This document shows, piece by piece, positions 1 to 12,800 of a stretch of 64,000 bases of DNA. Under the pieces are notes generated by a model, which was not told where the DNA came from, did not search any database, and saw nothing but the letters and a program-made list of their open reading frames with translations. A program made the translations under genes and the position numbers. The DNA lies in contig NC_064035.1 of NCBI RefSeq assembly GCF_932526225.1, forward strand, positions 1,487,501-1,551,500. The letters are read 5' to 3'. The stretch's first letter is position 1, and each line of letters starts with the position of its first letter. This stretch comes from Nematostella vectensis. Lineage: Eukaryota > Cnidaria > Anthozoa > Actiniaria > Edwardsiidae.

Positions 1-44
1 TGCACCCAGCTAAGATGACACTTGAATCAACATGTTTCACACTT

Positions 45-50
45 TTTATT
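45..50 (-). promoter_or_regulatory. Possible NEK10 poly(A) signal AATAAA
   Basis: AATAAA on the minus strand about 210 nt downstream of the NEK10 stop. It is a canonical hexamer, but the surrounding sequence is AT-rich, so chance occurrence is likely. The rest of 1-256 shows nothing else. Confidence 0.3.
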
Positions 51-256
51 TGCGATGCACACACTTTTTTCCAAGACAGACTATCAAAGCCGTGCCTATG
101 CTACTCTTATGCAGCCAGAAAAATTCACACACTTTTAATAAATGAATTTAAAAATAATAAATTGTTCCTAATTATGATATGCACTCTGGTCTTCTGTGTA
201 TAAAAATAACGTATATATTATTCAAATTTCTTGACTTATTTAGAATTATTTGCACG

Positions 257-3200
257 CTAAATGCTGGAGTTGCGCTTGGTCAGGCTCGGGGGTACCCCGT
301 GCGCTCCATTCGTCCCGATTGGCCCAAGAGGGACTGAACGATTCCTGTGGAAAAATCAACTCAGCTATCATTGCTGTCGTAGCATGAGCTAATGGGGGTC
401 CCACTGTTGCTAGTTATCTTTGTTGTTGAAAATATGCTCACCACAAGTGTTGGCTTTCTTAAAGTTGTTATCATTTTTATCATGATCGTTGTAGTTGTAA
501 TTGATGGTACTGCTATTATATATGTTTATGTGGCATATTTGCTGTTACTACTTTGTTTTTCTTGTATTGCTTGTTGTTGTTGGTTTGCACTTTTCTGATC
601 GTCTCGCTAGGATGGACGGGGTACAGTAGGGTCTAACTCACCTTGCATTTGGAGACACGTCATAATATCCGCTCTCCATGAGAACATTCTCTATCATATT
701 CTGAGCAAGAGATTTACCGTTAGCTTGGCAGAGATGATGCAAATCGCCCAATGTGGGGTGGATAATGTGTGTGTGTGTGTGGGGGGGATAAGTATGCTTC
801 TTTATGCAGGGTGTCCTTTGGTGTACGGGGGGGTGGGGTGGGAGGGGGTATTCATGGTACTGAGTCGTCAACATAAGAGTGATCTCTTATCATCTCTTAT
901 ATCATATTTATTGGTATAAAAATATGTACCTGAATCATTTCATATGTTATCCCGATATCTTGCCCATCAACAGCTTCCACGCCCCCTCCACTTGCTGAAA
1001 GCAACAAATGGTAAAAGTGACAAGTAGCGACAAATAAGCGACAGGTATATGGCATCAGCGACAGCTATTTGGTTTAAGTGACAGGTATATGGTAAAAGTG
1101 ACAAGTAGCGACAAATAAGCGACAGGTATATGGTATCAGCGACAAGTAGCGACAAATAAGCGACAGGTATATGGTAAAAGTGACAAGTTTATGGTAAAAG
1201 TGACAAGTAGCGACAAATAAGCGACAGGTATATGGTAAAAGTGACAAGTAGCGACAAATAAGCGACAGGTAAATGGTATAAGTGACAAGTAGTGACAAAT
1301 AAGCGACAGGTATATGGTATAAGTGACAAGCAGCGACAAATAAGCGACAGGTAAATGGTAAAAGCGACAAGTAGCGACAAATAAGCGACAGGTATATGGT
1401 ATCAGCGACAGGTAAATGGTAAAAGTGACAAGTAGCGACAAATAAGCGACAGGTATATGGTATAAGTGACAAGTAGCGACAAATAAGCGACAGGTAAATG
1501 GTATCAGCGACAAGTAGCGACAAATAAGCGACAGGTATATGGTAAAAGTGACAAGTAGCGACAAATAAGCGACAGGTATATGGTATCAGCGACAGCTATT
1601 TGGTTTAAGTGACAGGTATATGGTAAAAGTGACAAGTAGCGACAAATAAGCGACAGGTAAATGGTATCAGCGACAAGTAGCGACAAATAAGCGACAGGTA
1701 TATGGTAAAAGTGACAAGTTTATGGTAAAAGTGACAAGTAGCGACAAATAAGCGACAGGTAAATGGTAAAAGTGACAAGTAGCGACAAATAAGCGACAGG
1801 TATATTGTATGAGCGACAGGTAAATGGTAAAAGTGACAAGTAGCGAAAAATAAGCGACAGGTATATGGTATAAGTGACAAGTAGCGACAAATAAGCGACA
1901 GGTATATGGTATCAGCGACAGCTATTTGGTTTAAGCGACAGGTATATGGTAAAAGTGACAAGTAGCGACAAATAAGCGACAGGTAAATGGTATAAGTGAC
2001 AAGTAGCGACAAATAAGCGACAGGTATATGGTATCAGCGACAGCTATTTGGTTTAAGTGACAGGTAAATGGTATTTAGAAGTGACAAGTAGCGACAAATA
2101 AGCGACAGGTATATGGTATCAGTGACAGGTATTTGGTATCAGCGACAGGTATATGGTATAAGTGACAAGTAGCGACAAATAAGCGACAGGTAAATGGTAA
2201 AAGTGACAAGTAGCGACAAATAAGCGACAGGTATATGGTATCAACGACAGGTATTTGGTTTAAGTGACAGGTATATGGTTTAAGTGACAGGTAAATGGTA
2301 AAAGTGACAAGTGTATGGTATAAGTGACAAGTGTATGGTAAAGTGACAAGAACACTATAACAGCGACAAGTCTGCATGACAATTACAATGACAGAAAAGG
2401 GAGAGTGTTATTTCAATAATTACAACCCATTACTTGACATTAAGCTTATGCTAAAAAATTAAAAAGGCGCTAGTATCTTCAAGTAAAAAGAAGAGACGGT
2501 ACTTACCAAGCTTGTCAGCGGAGTTATGTAGAAGAGTATGCGTGCTGTCGCCAAATCCTGCGTTGAGGTCGACCAGCTCCTGCGACCCTTCAATGACCTT
2601 TGAACATAAAGACATAAATATTAAACGGCTGTGACAGGCCTTCATTTACCTTTGAAAATAAAGACACAAATATTAAACGGCTGTGACCGGCCTTCAATGA
2701 CCTTTGAAAATACACAAATATTGAAAGGCTGACCGGCCTTCAATGCCCTTTGAAAATAAAGACACAAAAATCAAACGGCTGACCGGCCTTCAATGACCTT
2801 TGCCTAATAACTGGGTGGAAGACGTTACCTTTTTTATTTCGCTCTTGAGGTTGAAGGAGCTGCTTTGTGGTGCAAACAACGCGCGTTTGAAGCGCTCTAC
2901 GATTCGTCTCTGGGGATTCGGTGATAACGTGGGGGGAAGCTGAGAAATAAACATCAAAATGTTTAACGCTAGAGAAAAAAGTAGACAACTGCCAAGACGG
3001 ATATATACGCCCATCTCAAGCCAGAAACAGGACACGTGGATATATACGCCCATCTCAGGCCAGAAACAGGACACATGAATATATACGCCCATCTCAAGCC
3101 AGAAACAGGACACATGGATATATACGCTCATCTCAAGCCAGAAATAGGACACATGGATATATACGCCCATCTCAGGAGAGAAACAGGACACATGGATATA

Positions 3201-3827
3201 TACGCCCATCTCAAGCCAGAAACAGGACACATGGATATATACGCCCATCTCAGGAGAGAAACAGGACACATGGATATATACGCCCATTTCAAGCCAGAAA
3301 CAGGACACATGGATAAATACGCCCATCCCACATGGACAACAATCTGGAAACAGTAGGGTATAAGAAAATTTTGAATTGGGCAGGAAATTTGAGGAAACTT
3401 TCTCGCCTAATGTAATGCTGTTTCAACATTGTAGCTTGTATGTAATGTTGCTTTAGCATTCACACTTGTATGTAGTGTTGCCTCGACATTGTGGCTGGTA
3501 TGTAATAATGGCCTTGCATTGCCACTTGTATGAAAAATTGCCTCAATATCGTCGCTTATACTATGTTGCCTCAACATTGTCGCGAGTTTCATTGTTTCAC
3601 TGTTATCTAATTTAACAAGGCTTTGTAATTGATCAGCTGGTTGACTCCCGGTACTAGCTCGTACCTGCGTAATGAAGATGATCTTGTGGAGCTGGTTCAA
3701 GATCTGTGCGATTGGATCGTTGATTTGTCGGACCTTTCTCGGGGAGATGCTGAGCGTTGCCGCGGCAGTGGCTGATGGGGAGGAAAACAGGATGTCAGAT
3801 ACAAGCGTTCTTATCTGATTAAGTTTC
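257..3827 (-). CDS. NEK10: NEK10 exons 33-37 (C-terminal conserved blocks and stop)
   Basis: Coding exons: 3665-3827 (ISPRKVRQINDPIAQILNQL, then HKIIFITQ), 2829-2939 (LPPTLSPN...RRIVERFKRALF, then LKSEIKK), 2507-2597 (VIEGSQELVDLNAGFGDST), 642-723 (GKSLAQNMIENVLMESGYYD), 257-344 (last residues LTKRNSSI, stop TAG). Human has VRQISDPIQQIL, VIERFKKSLF, LKSEIKK and VLEESGYYNF in the same order. Exon 35 is poorly conserved, but its splice sites and phase fit and its acceptor is copied in the neighbouring intron. A minus-strand AATAAA lies at 45-50, about 210 nt past the stop, and is a possible poly(A) signal. Confidence 0.88.
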
Positions 3828-6800
3828 CTGTGGTTGGTAATAGTTGTGACGTGACAAGTAAGCATTGGTTGGCTCTCCCCTATCTAAAAGAGTATAGCAT
3901 CTATCACCTAAAAGAGACAATACCAGGAGACACAGAGCACAGTTCCCCTAATATGGTATGCGGTGCTTCCAAACTGATGTACGTACGTGGCCGTGCTTTG
4001 AGGTGACCTCCGGTGGACTGTTGTCGCCGATACGTCTCGACTGTAGAACTACAAGACAGAAAGGAGACGTCAACTTCAATCTACAGACCTTCAGGAGAGT
4101 AACCTTATATGAGCCAGTACCCTTAGGTTGTTTTTTCTGTTTGTGAGGAAATGTCTAAGAGTAAAAAAAATGTCAATTCCACAACCACTATGGGACAGAT
4201 TTTCGTTCAAAACTGCTCTAAGCCCCCAGGTTAACCCCACTCATCCCCGGGACGGTAGGGATGGGGATTCAAATAAATAGTGCATTATCAAATGTAAATC
4301 AGAATTTTGACAAACGTTTTGAGTGATCCTACAAATCAGAACCTATTCTTCCCCACCAGGCTGATTAGGTTTTTATAAAAAAATATTCTTAATATTTAGG
4401 TTCTTATAAACGGGTGTTTACTGTAACACGTTCGTGGAAGGACACCGCGCGCCCTTTATTAGCGCTACAAAAGATTGCGGCGTTTTTGCGACTGTTGCTC
4501 GGGTCGTAAATTGTATGGAATAAGTCCTAAAATCTTCTTTTAAAAATGTTTTAGCATACTCATAACATACTCCACTTCGTCTACTCCGATACTATGGCTA
4601 TGGAGTCGAAATAATAAAATTAATGATACACCTTCTGTATGAATTGTATATCTGACAAATGTATGGTGTATGAATGCTATACCTAGTATATAAATAGTAA
4701 ATGAATATTGTATCTCATGGCATATGAATATGTTATAAAAATTCATATAAAAAGTATATAAATAATTTACTTGGTATACATGGTGCATGGAAATCATACC
4801 TGGTATAGGCATGGAAGAATATGAATGTTATATACCTGCTCTGTGTACGTCTTGTAACGGCGATATCTACACTGCTGGGACAATTTACCACCGGCGACCG
4901 CGGTCCAGACGAGTTCAGCGTGCCTGTAGAGCCCGCCTTGTTCGCAGGTAGTGAGTCAAGATTGAGGAGTCTCCGCGCACCTTTGCGCGGACCAGGGGGC
5001 TTGGGAACAGCAAATTCCACCTGCGAACTCCCTTTTTCTGATTTAGTCCTCACTTTCTCGGGAGATCCCTTTGTTTTATCTCCCGCAGTATTTTTTAAAG
5101 GGGTCAGTTCTTTTTTAACTCGCCGCGCCGTGGATAATACGGGTGACGTGGATCCGTTCTGTTTACTGGAACTACTCGTCGAATTATAAGTTTGAAGGTC
5201 GTTGAGTGGCTCGTTGCGGTCAGACCACCCACTACTCGCTAATGACACGTTGGACTCGCTATCCGCGTCACTTTCTGCGGCGTTTACTCCTCTGAGGCCG
5301 ACGGCGCCTCCGCTACTCGATAAATTGACAAGTTTGTCGTATCGCTCCTGAGATGCCCAGAACAGTCGGTGGTAGTTCTGCATGTTACGCGTGGCCTCGA
5401 GATAGTGCCTGTGGGAAAAGTTAAGTCATGATCTGAGCAAGCTGAGGCAACACAACAAAACATTCGCAGGGTACGCAGGTTATATAGCCAACCAGAGGCG
5501 ACAAAACAAAGCATCCGCAGGTAATACAAAAAGGGAATATCTCGTTACTTAGGGACCGATTGTTACGGCGCGATCATCCAACAACATCGCACTTAACAGT
5601 CCCAAAGGAGACAAATCCATATGTCATTTATTTCGAATAAAAATTATCCCCGCTAATGATTTCACTTATTTTCATTATTTCACATTTTCTCACTTTCTCA
5701 TCCAAACATATACCTTTGTGTTCGTTTGCGCTCTCTTTCCAGCTTCTTCTCCAGTCCAATTTCGTAAGCTCTTAGCTTATCCACGTAAGTAAGCATGATC
5801 TCGCTAATTCCGCCAGCCACCTGAACAAAAAGGCCAACTATTATTTGGCGACATGTTCAAGGGCCAGCACCGCCACCTTGACCAACGATTATAGAAAAGG
5901 TGCAACAAAAAGTTGCTTGTGGTTTGTAGCACTAGATGAATGAGTTCATTAAATATAAAATATAAAGCTCTAAATCAAACCAATTTGACTGAAGTTTCGA
6001 CCTTACTTCCCCATCATCTGTACATGATGGCAACCAAGAAATCAAAAGCCTACTTTGGATAACACAGAACTACGAACCTGCACAATATCTGGTCTATCTT
6101 CAGGTTTTGCTTGGAGACACCTGTAAATAATTATAGAGATTGATAAGCAAGGTGTTTCTGTAGGTCACTGACCAAGAAAAGAGTTTACTTTACCTATGGA
6201 CCGTTTCAGCGACTTTATCAGAGTACAGTCCACTTGGAATTGGCGCATAGCTGGCCTCGACAATCTTTTAATAGAATAAATGATAATATGATTAAAGATC
6301 AAGGCATCACGCATTAACTTGGAAGCATGACATAGCAGAGTAATATCTTAGTGGCGAGCACCAGCACGTTAGATGGGTAGGGAAGTATGACATAGCAAAG
6401 TAATACCTTAGTGGCGAGTGTCAGCATGTTGGATGAGTAGGGAAACATGACATAGCAAAGTAATACCTTAGTGGCGAGCGCCAGCATGTTGGATGGGTAG
6501 GGAAACATGACATAGCAAAGTAATACCTTAGTGGCGAGCGTCAGCATGTTGGATGGGTAGGGAAACATGACATAGCAAAGTAATACCTTAGTGGCGAGTG
6601 CCAGCATGTTGGATGGGTAGGGAAACATGACATAGCAAAGTAATACCTTAGTGGCGAGTGCCAGCATGTTGGATGGGTAGGGAAACATGACATAGCAAAG
6701 TAATACCTTAGTGACGAGTGCCAGCATGTTGGATGAGTAGGGAAACATGACATAGCAGAGTAATACCTTAGTGGCGAGCGTCAGCATGTTGGATGGGTAG

Positions 6801-9800
6801 GGAAACATGACATAGCAAAGTAATACCTTAGTGACGAGCGTCAGCATGTTTGATGAGTAGGGAAACATGACATAGCAGAGTAATACCTTAGTGGCGAGCA
6901 CCAGCACGTTAGATGGGTAGGGAAGTATGACATAGCAAAGTAATACCTTAGTGGCGAGTGTCAGCATGTTGGATGAGTAGGGAAACATGACATAGCAAAG
7001 TAATACCTTAGTGGCGAGCGCCAGCATGTTGGATGGGTAGGGAAACATGACATAGCAAAGTAATACCTTAGTGGCGAGCGTCAGCATGTTGGATGGGTAG
7101 GGAAACATGACATAGCAAAGTAATACCTTAGTGGCGAGTGCCAGCATGTTGGATGGGTAGGGAAACATGACATAGCAAAGTAATACCTTAGTGACGAGTG
7201 CCAGCATGTTGGATGAGTAGGGAAACATGACATAGCAGAGTAATACCTTAGTGGCGAGCGTCAGCATGTTGGATGGGTAGGGAAACATGACATAGCAAAG
7301 TAATACCTTAGTGACGAGCGTCAGCATGTTTGATGAGTAGGGAAACATGACATAGCAGAGTAATACCTTAGTGGCGAGCGTCAGCATGTTGGATGGGTAG
7401 GGAAACATGACATAGCAAAGTAATACCTTAGTGGCGAGTGCCAGCATGTTGGATGAGTAGGGAAACATGACATAGCAGAGTAATACCTAAGTGGCGAGCG
7501 CCAGCATGTTGGATGAGTAGGGAAACATGACATAGCAAAGTAATACCTTAGTGGCGAGCGCCAGCATGTTGGATGAGTAGGGAAGTATGACATAGCAAAG
7601 TAATACCTTAGTGGCGAGCGCCAGCATGTTAGATGAGTAGGGAAACATGACATAGCAAAGTAATACCTTAGTGGCGAGTGCCAGCATGTTGGATGAGTAG
7701 GGAAACATGACATAGCAAAGTAATACCTTAGTGGCGAGTGCCAGCACGTTGGATGAGTAGGGAAACATGACATAGCAAAGTAATACCTTAGTGGCGAGCG
7801 TCAGCACGTTAGATGGGTAGGGAAGTATGACATAGCAAAGTAATACCTTAGTGGCGAGCGTCAGCATGTTGGATGAGTAGGGAAGTATGACATAGCAAAG
7901 TAATACCTTAGTGGCGAGCGCCAGCATGTTAGATGAGTAGGGAAACATGACATAGCAAAGTAATACCTTAGTGGCGAGTGCCAGCATGTTGGATGAGTAG
8001 GGAAACATGACATAGCAAAGTAATACCTTAGTGGCGAGCGTCAGCATGTTGGATGAGTAGGGAAACATGACATAGCAAAGTAATACCTTAGTGGCGAGTG
8101 CCAGCATGTTGGATGAGTAGGGAAACATGACATAGCAAAGTAATACCTTAGTGGCGAGTGCCAGCATGTTGGATGAGTAGGGAAACATGACATAGCAAAG
8201 TAATACCTTAGTGGCGAGCGCCAGCATGTTGGATGGGTAGGGAAGTATGACATAGCAAAGTAATACCTTAGTGGCGAGCGTCAGCATGTTGGATGAGTAG
8301 GGAAACATGAAATAGCAGAGTAATACCTTAGTGGCGAGCGTCAGCATGTTGGATGGGTAGGGAAACATGACATAGCAAAGTAATACCTTAGTGACGAGTG
8401 TCAGCATGTTGGATGAGTAGGGAAACATGACATAGCAAAGTAATACCTTAGTGGCGAGCGCCAGCATGTTGGATGAGTAGAAGGGCGGCTGGAGGGTCGC
8501 CATCTGGTAGAGTATACATCCTGCTGCCCATACGTCCGCTTTCTCGCCATAGGGCTGGCTCTGTACCACCTCCGGGCTAGACAAGACACCCAGTCAGAAA
8601 GTTATCCCAGTGAGATACGAAACCCAGTAAGACTGGACACCCAGTCAGACATGTCACCCAGTAAGACGCTACACCAAGTCAGACACGACACCCAGTCAGA
8701 GACGACACCCGGTCAGACCCAGTAAGAAAATACTACAACAAAATACTACTGGACGGCATACATGCAAACATTCTCATTTTAATACCTATTAAAATTATTA
8801 AAATTAAAATTAAAATTATTAATTATTAAAATTATTAAAATACCTATTGGTACCCCCCCCTTAAACAGAAAGTGCCCTAAACACACCCGTCTAGCTACTC
8901 ACATTTGGAACGAGCAAATTACACGACGTGACATTGGTAAGTCCTTACCAAGAATAGAGAATGGTTCCTACAACAGAGGTCATTTTGCTAGCATCAGGAT
9001 TCTTTTGCTTTGCTAGCCCGAAATCAGCTGAAAACAAGCACAGATTTAGAAATGCTTTCTTGCTCTCTAGATCACGAATAATTCCTAATAATTCCTTAGT
9101 AAATAAGAACGTACTTATGGTAACTTTGTCATTCTCTCCCAGCATAATGTTGTTTGGAGTCAAATCGCGATGGACAATGTGCTTCTCCTTGTGAATGTAG
9201 CGAAGGCCAAGAACGATCTAAGAAAAACAAGGCAGTAAGGTGAAGGCCAAGAACGATCTAAGAAAAACAAGCCAATAAGGTGGAGGCCAAGAACGATCTA
9301 AGAAAAACAAGCCAATAAGGTGGAGGCCAAGAACGATCTAAGAAAAACAAGGCAGTAAGGTGAAGGCCAAAACGATCTAAGAAAAAAAGGCAGTAAGGTG
9401 AAGGCCAAGAACGATCTAAAAAAAAAAACCAGTAAGGTGAAGGCCTAGAACGATCTAAGAAAAACAAGCCAGTAAGGTGAAGGCCTAGAACGATCCAAGA
9501 AAAACAAGCCAGTATGGAGGCTAAGAACGATCTAAGAAAAACAAGCCAGTAAGGTGAAGGCCAAGAACGATCTAAGAAAAACAAGCCAGTAAGGTGAAGG
9601 CCTAGAATATAATTCCGAGAATAATCTTATTTTTTAGAGGACCCAAAACAAGCGTAGCAAAAGTAATATGCAAAAGTACATATCCTGGTTAAAATTCCTA
9701 TAAATATTAAAAAAAAATTAAAGTAACCTGTATAAATATGTGCCATATTCTCTCCTCGGAGAATCGAGTTCCTTTTTCTTTGAGCGAATTGAAGTGTTCT

Positions 9801-12800
9801 CCAAGAGGGGCGCCCTCCACCAGCTCCATGATGATGTAGAGCTTTTCCTCTATGGACACAGGGAGCTAAGCATTAACATCACAATATCAAGGCTGGATTA
9901 AACCAAGAAATTACATCATGACAACATCATCATCATAAACTTACTTTCTTCAAAAGCCTTGAAATATCTCACAATATTGGGATGTCTAAGCTGAAAACGA
10001 ATGGATGAACAAAGTAAAAAAGATGGTATTCCACTTGTGAGAGTGTCACGTGTCCCGTCGTACCTGCTCCCTCATGATGGTTGTCTCATTGACGATCTCG
10101 CCTACGCTTGTGCCACGATCCTTTGCCGTATTCCCCAGACTATGAATAGAGATCTGTAAAATACAAACGTACGTATCATCGTCATCCTCGGGAATCAGCC
10201 GAGCTCGCCCGCACAATCTCTCTCCACAGCCTTCAGTCTGTCATGGCACATGACAGATCCTGCCGAGATAACTGTGTGTCCCTAGAGATTGAGTCAGCGA
10301 ATGATAGTTTCCTAGACATCATGAGAAACCGGTTGGGATCGCATTGGATCAGACGGGAGACTGACTTATCTGTTGCTCATTTGGTTTAACCGGGATGTGT
10401 CCTGAATGTCCTGAAGGTGCGGACATGTGTTGTACATCTCATAATATACTCACGATCCTATAGCCGGTTTAAATATCACACTCACCTCTTTCATTGCAAG
10501 AAAGGATTGTCCACTATGTCTCTTTCGGACCTGAAGAATAAAGCGTTCAGTATTGATACTCTGCTCATCTATCACCCAGAAACGGGCCTGTTATGATCCA
10601 GAAACGAACGGGACTGCATTCATATCACCCAGCCTCCATCCGTTTAATACATCAGTATCACCAAGGACGTGGTATATGTAGAGCATGTGTATCTTATAAT
10701 AGCTACTTGGTCGAGTTCACATCGTTTTCATACTCCGCATGGTTAGCAAAATAATTCACGGAAAAAAAAACACAAGCACGCAATACACAACGACCATTAA
10801 ACTAAGCACGCAATACAACGACCATTAAACTAAAAGAGGCCAAAGATCATACCTTGTATACACTGCCAAATGCGCCAGATCCAAGCAACTCTAGCACTTC
10901 GTATGAACCAATAAGATGAGTGGCTGACTTATTCTGATTGATGGCCAATATATTATTACGGATAATATCAATGTCTTCTTCCTGTATAAACATGAATGTT
11001 AAGTATTAAAAAAATATTAAAATAGCAGACAGCAAAGGTAGCTACTACAGGCAAAATTACACATCGCAAGCGGCTCGTGAAATAAAAAGACATGTTATAC
11101 TTTACACATCGCAAGCGGCTCGTGAAATAAAAAGACATGTTATACTTTACACATCGCAAGCGGCTCGTGAAATAAAAAGACATGTTATACTTTACACATC
11201 GCAAGCGGCTCGTGAAATAAAAAGACATGTTATACTTTACACATCGCAAGCGGCTCGTGAAATAAAAAGACATGTTATACTTTACACATCGCAAGCGGCT
11301 CGTGAAATAAAAAGACATGTTATACTTTACACATCGCAAGCGGCTCGTGAAATAAAAAGACATGTTATACTTTACACATCGCAAGCGGCTCGTGAAATAA
11401 AAAGACATGTTATACTTTACACATCGCAAGCGGCTCGTGAAATAAAAAGACATGTTATACTTTACACATCGCAAGCGGCTCGTGAAATAAAAAGACATGT
11501 TATACTTTACACATCGCAAGCGGCTCGTGAAATAAAAAGACATGTTATACTTTACACATCGCAAGCGGCTCGTGAAATAAAAAGACATGTTATACTTTAC
11601 ACATCGCAAGCGGCTCGTGAAATAAAAAGAAATGTTATACTTTACACATCGCAAGCGGCTCGTGAAATAAAAAGACATGTTATACTTTACACATCGCAAG
11701 CGGCTCGTGAAATAAAAAGACATGTTATACTTTACACGTCGCAAGCGGCTCGTGAAATAAAAAGACATGTTATACTTTACACATCGCAAGCGGCTCGTGA
11801 AATAAAAAGACATGTTATACTTTACACATCGCAAGCGGCTCGTGAAATAAAAAGACATGTTATACTTTACACGTCGCAAGCGGCTCGTGAAATAAAAAGA
11901 CATGTTATACTTTACACGTCGCAAGCGGCTCGTGAAATAAAAAGACATGTTATACTTTACACATCGCAAGCGGCTCGTGAAAGAAAAAGACATGTTATAC
12001 TTTACACATCGCAAGCGGCTCGTGAAATAAAAAGACATGTTATACTTTACACATCGCAAGCGGCTCGTGAAATAAAAAGACATGTTATACTTTACACGTC
12101 GCAAGCGGCTCGTGAAATAAAAAGACATGTTATACTTTACACGTCGCAAGCGGCTCGTGAAATAAAAAGACATGTTATACTTTACACGTCGCAAGCGGCT
12201 CGTGAAATAAAAAGACATGTTATACTTTACACGTCGCAAGCGGCTCGTGAAATAAAAAGACATGTTATACTTTACACGTCGCAAGCGGCTCGTGAAATAA
12301 AAAGACATGTTATACTTTACACGTCGCAAGCGGCTCGTGAAATAAAAAGACATGTTATACTTTACACGTCGCAAGCGGCTCGTGAAATAAAAAGACATGT
12401 TATACTTTACACATCGCAAGCGGCTCGTGAAATAAAAAGACATGTTATACTTTACACGTCGCAAGCGGCTCGTGAAATAAAAAGACATGTTATACTTTAC
12501 ACGTCGCAAGCGGCTCGTGAAATAAAAAGACATGTTATACTTTACACGTCGCAAGCGGCTCGTGAAATAAAAAGACATGTTATACTTTACACGTCGCAAG
12601 CGGCTCGTGAAATAAAAAGACATGTTATACTTTACACGTCGCAAGCGGCTCGTGAAATAAAAAGACATGTTATACTTTACACGTCGCAAGCGGCTCGTGA
12701 AATAAAAAGACATGTTATACTTTACACGTCGCAAGCGGCTCGTGAAATAAAAAGACATGTTATACTTTACACATCGCAAGCGGCTCGTGAAAGAAAAAGA

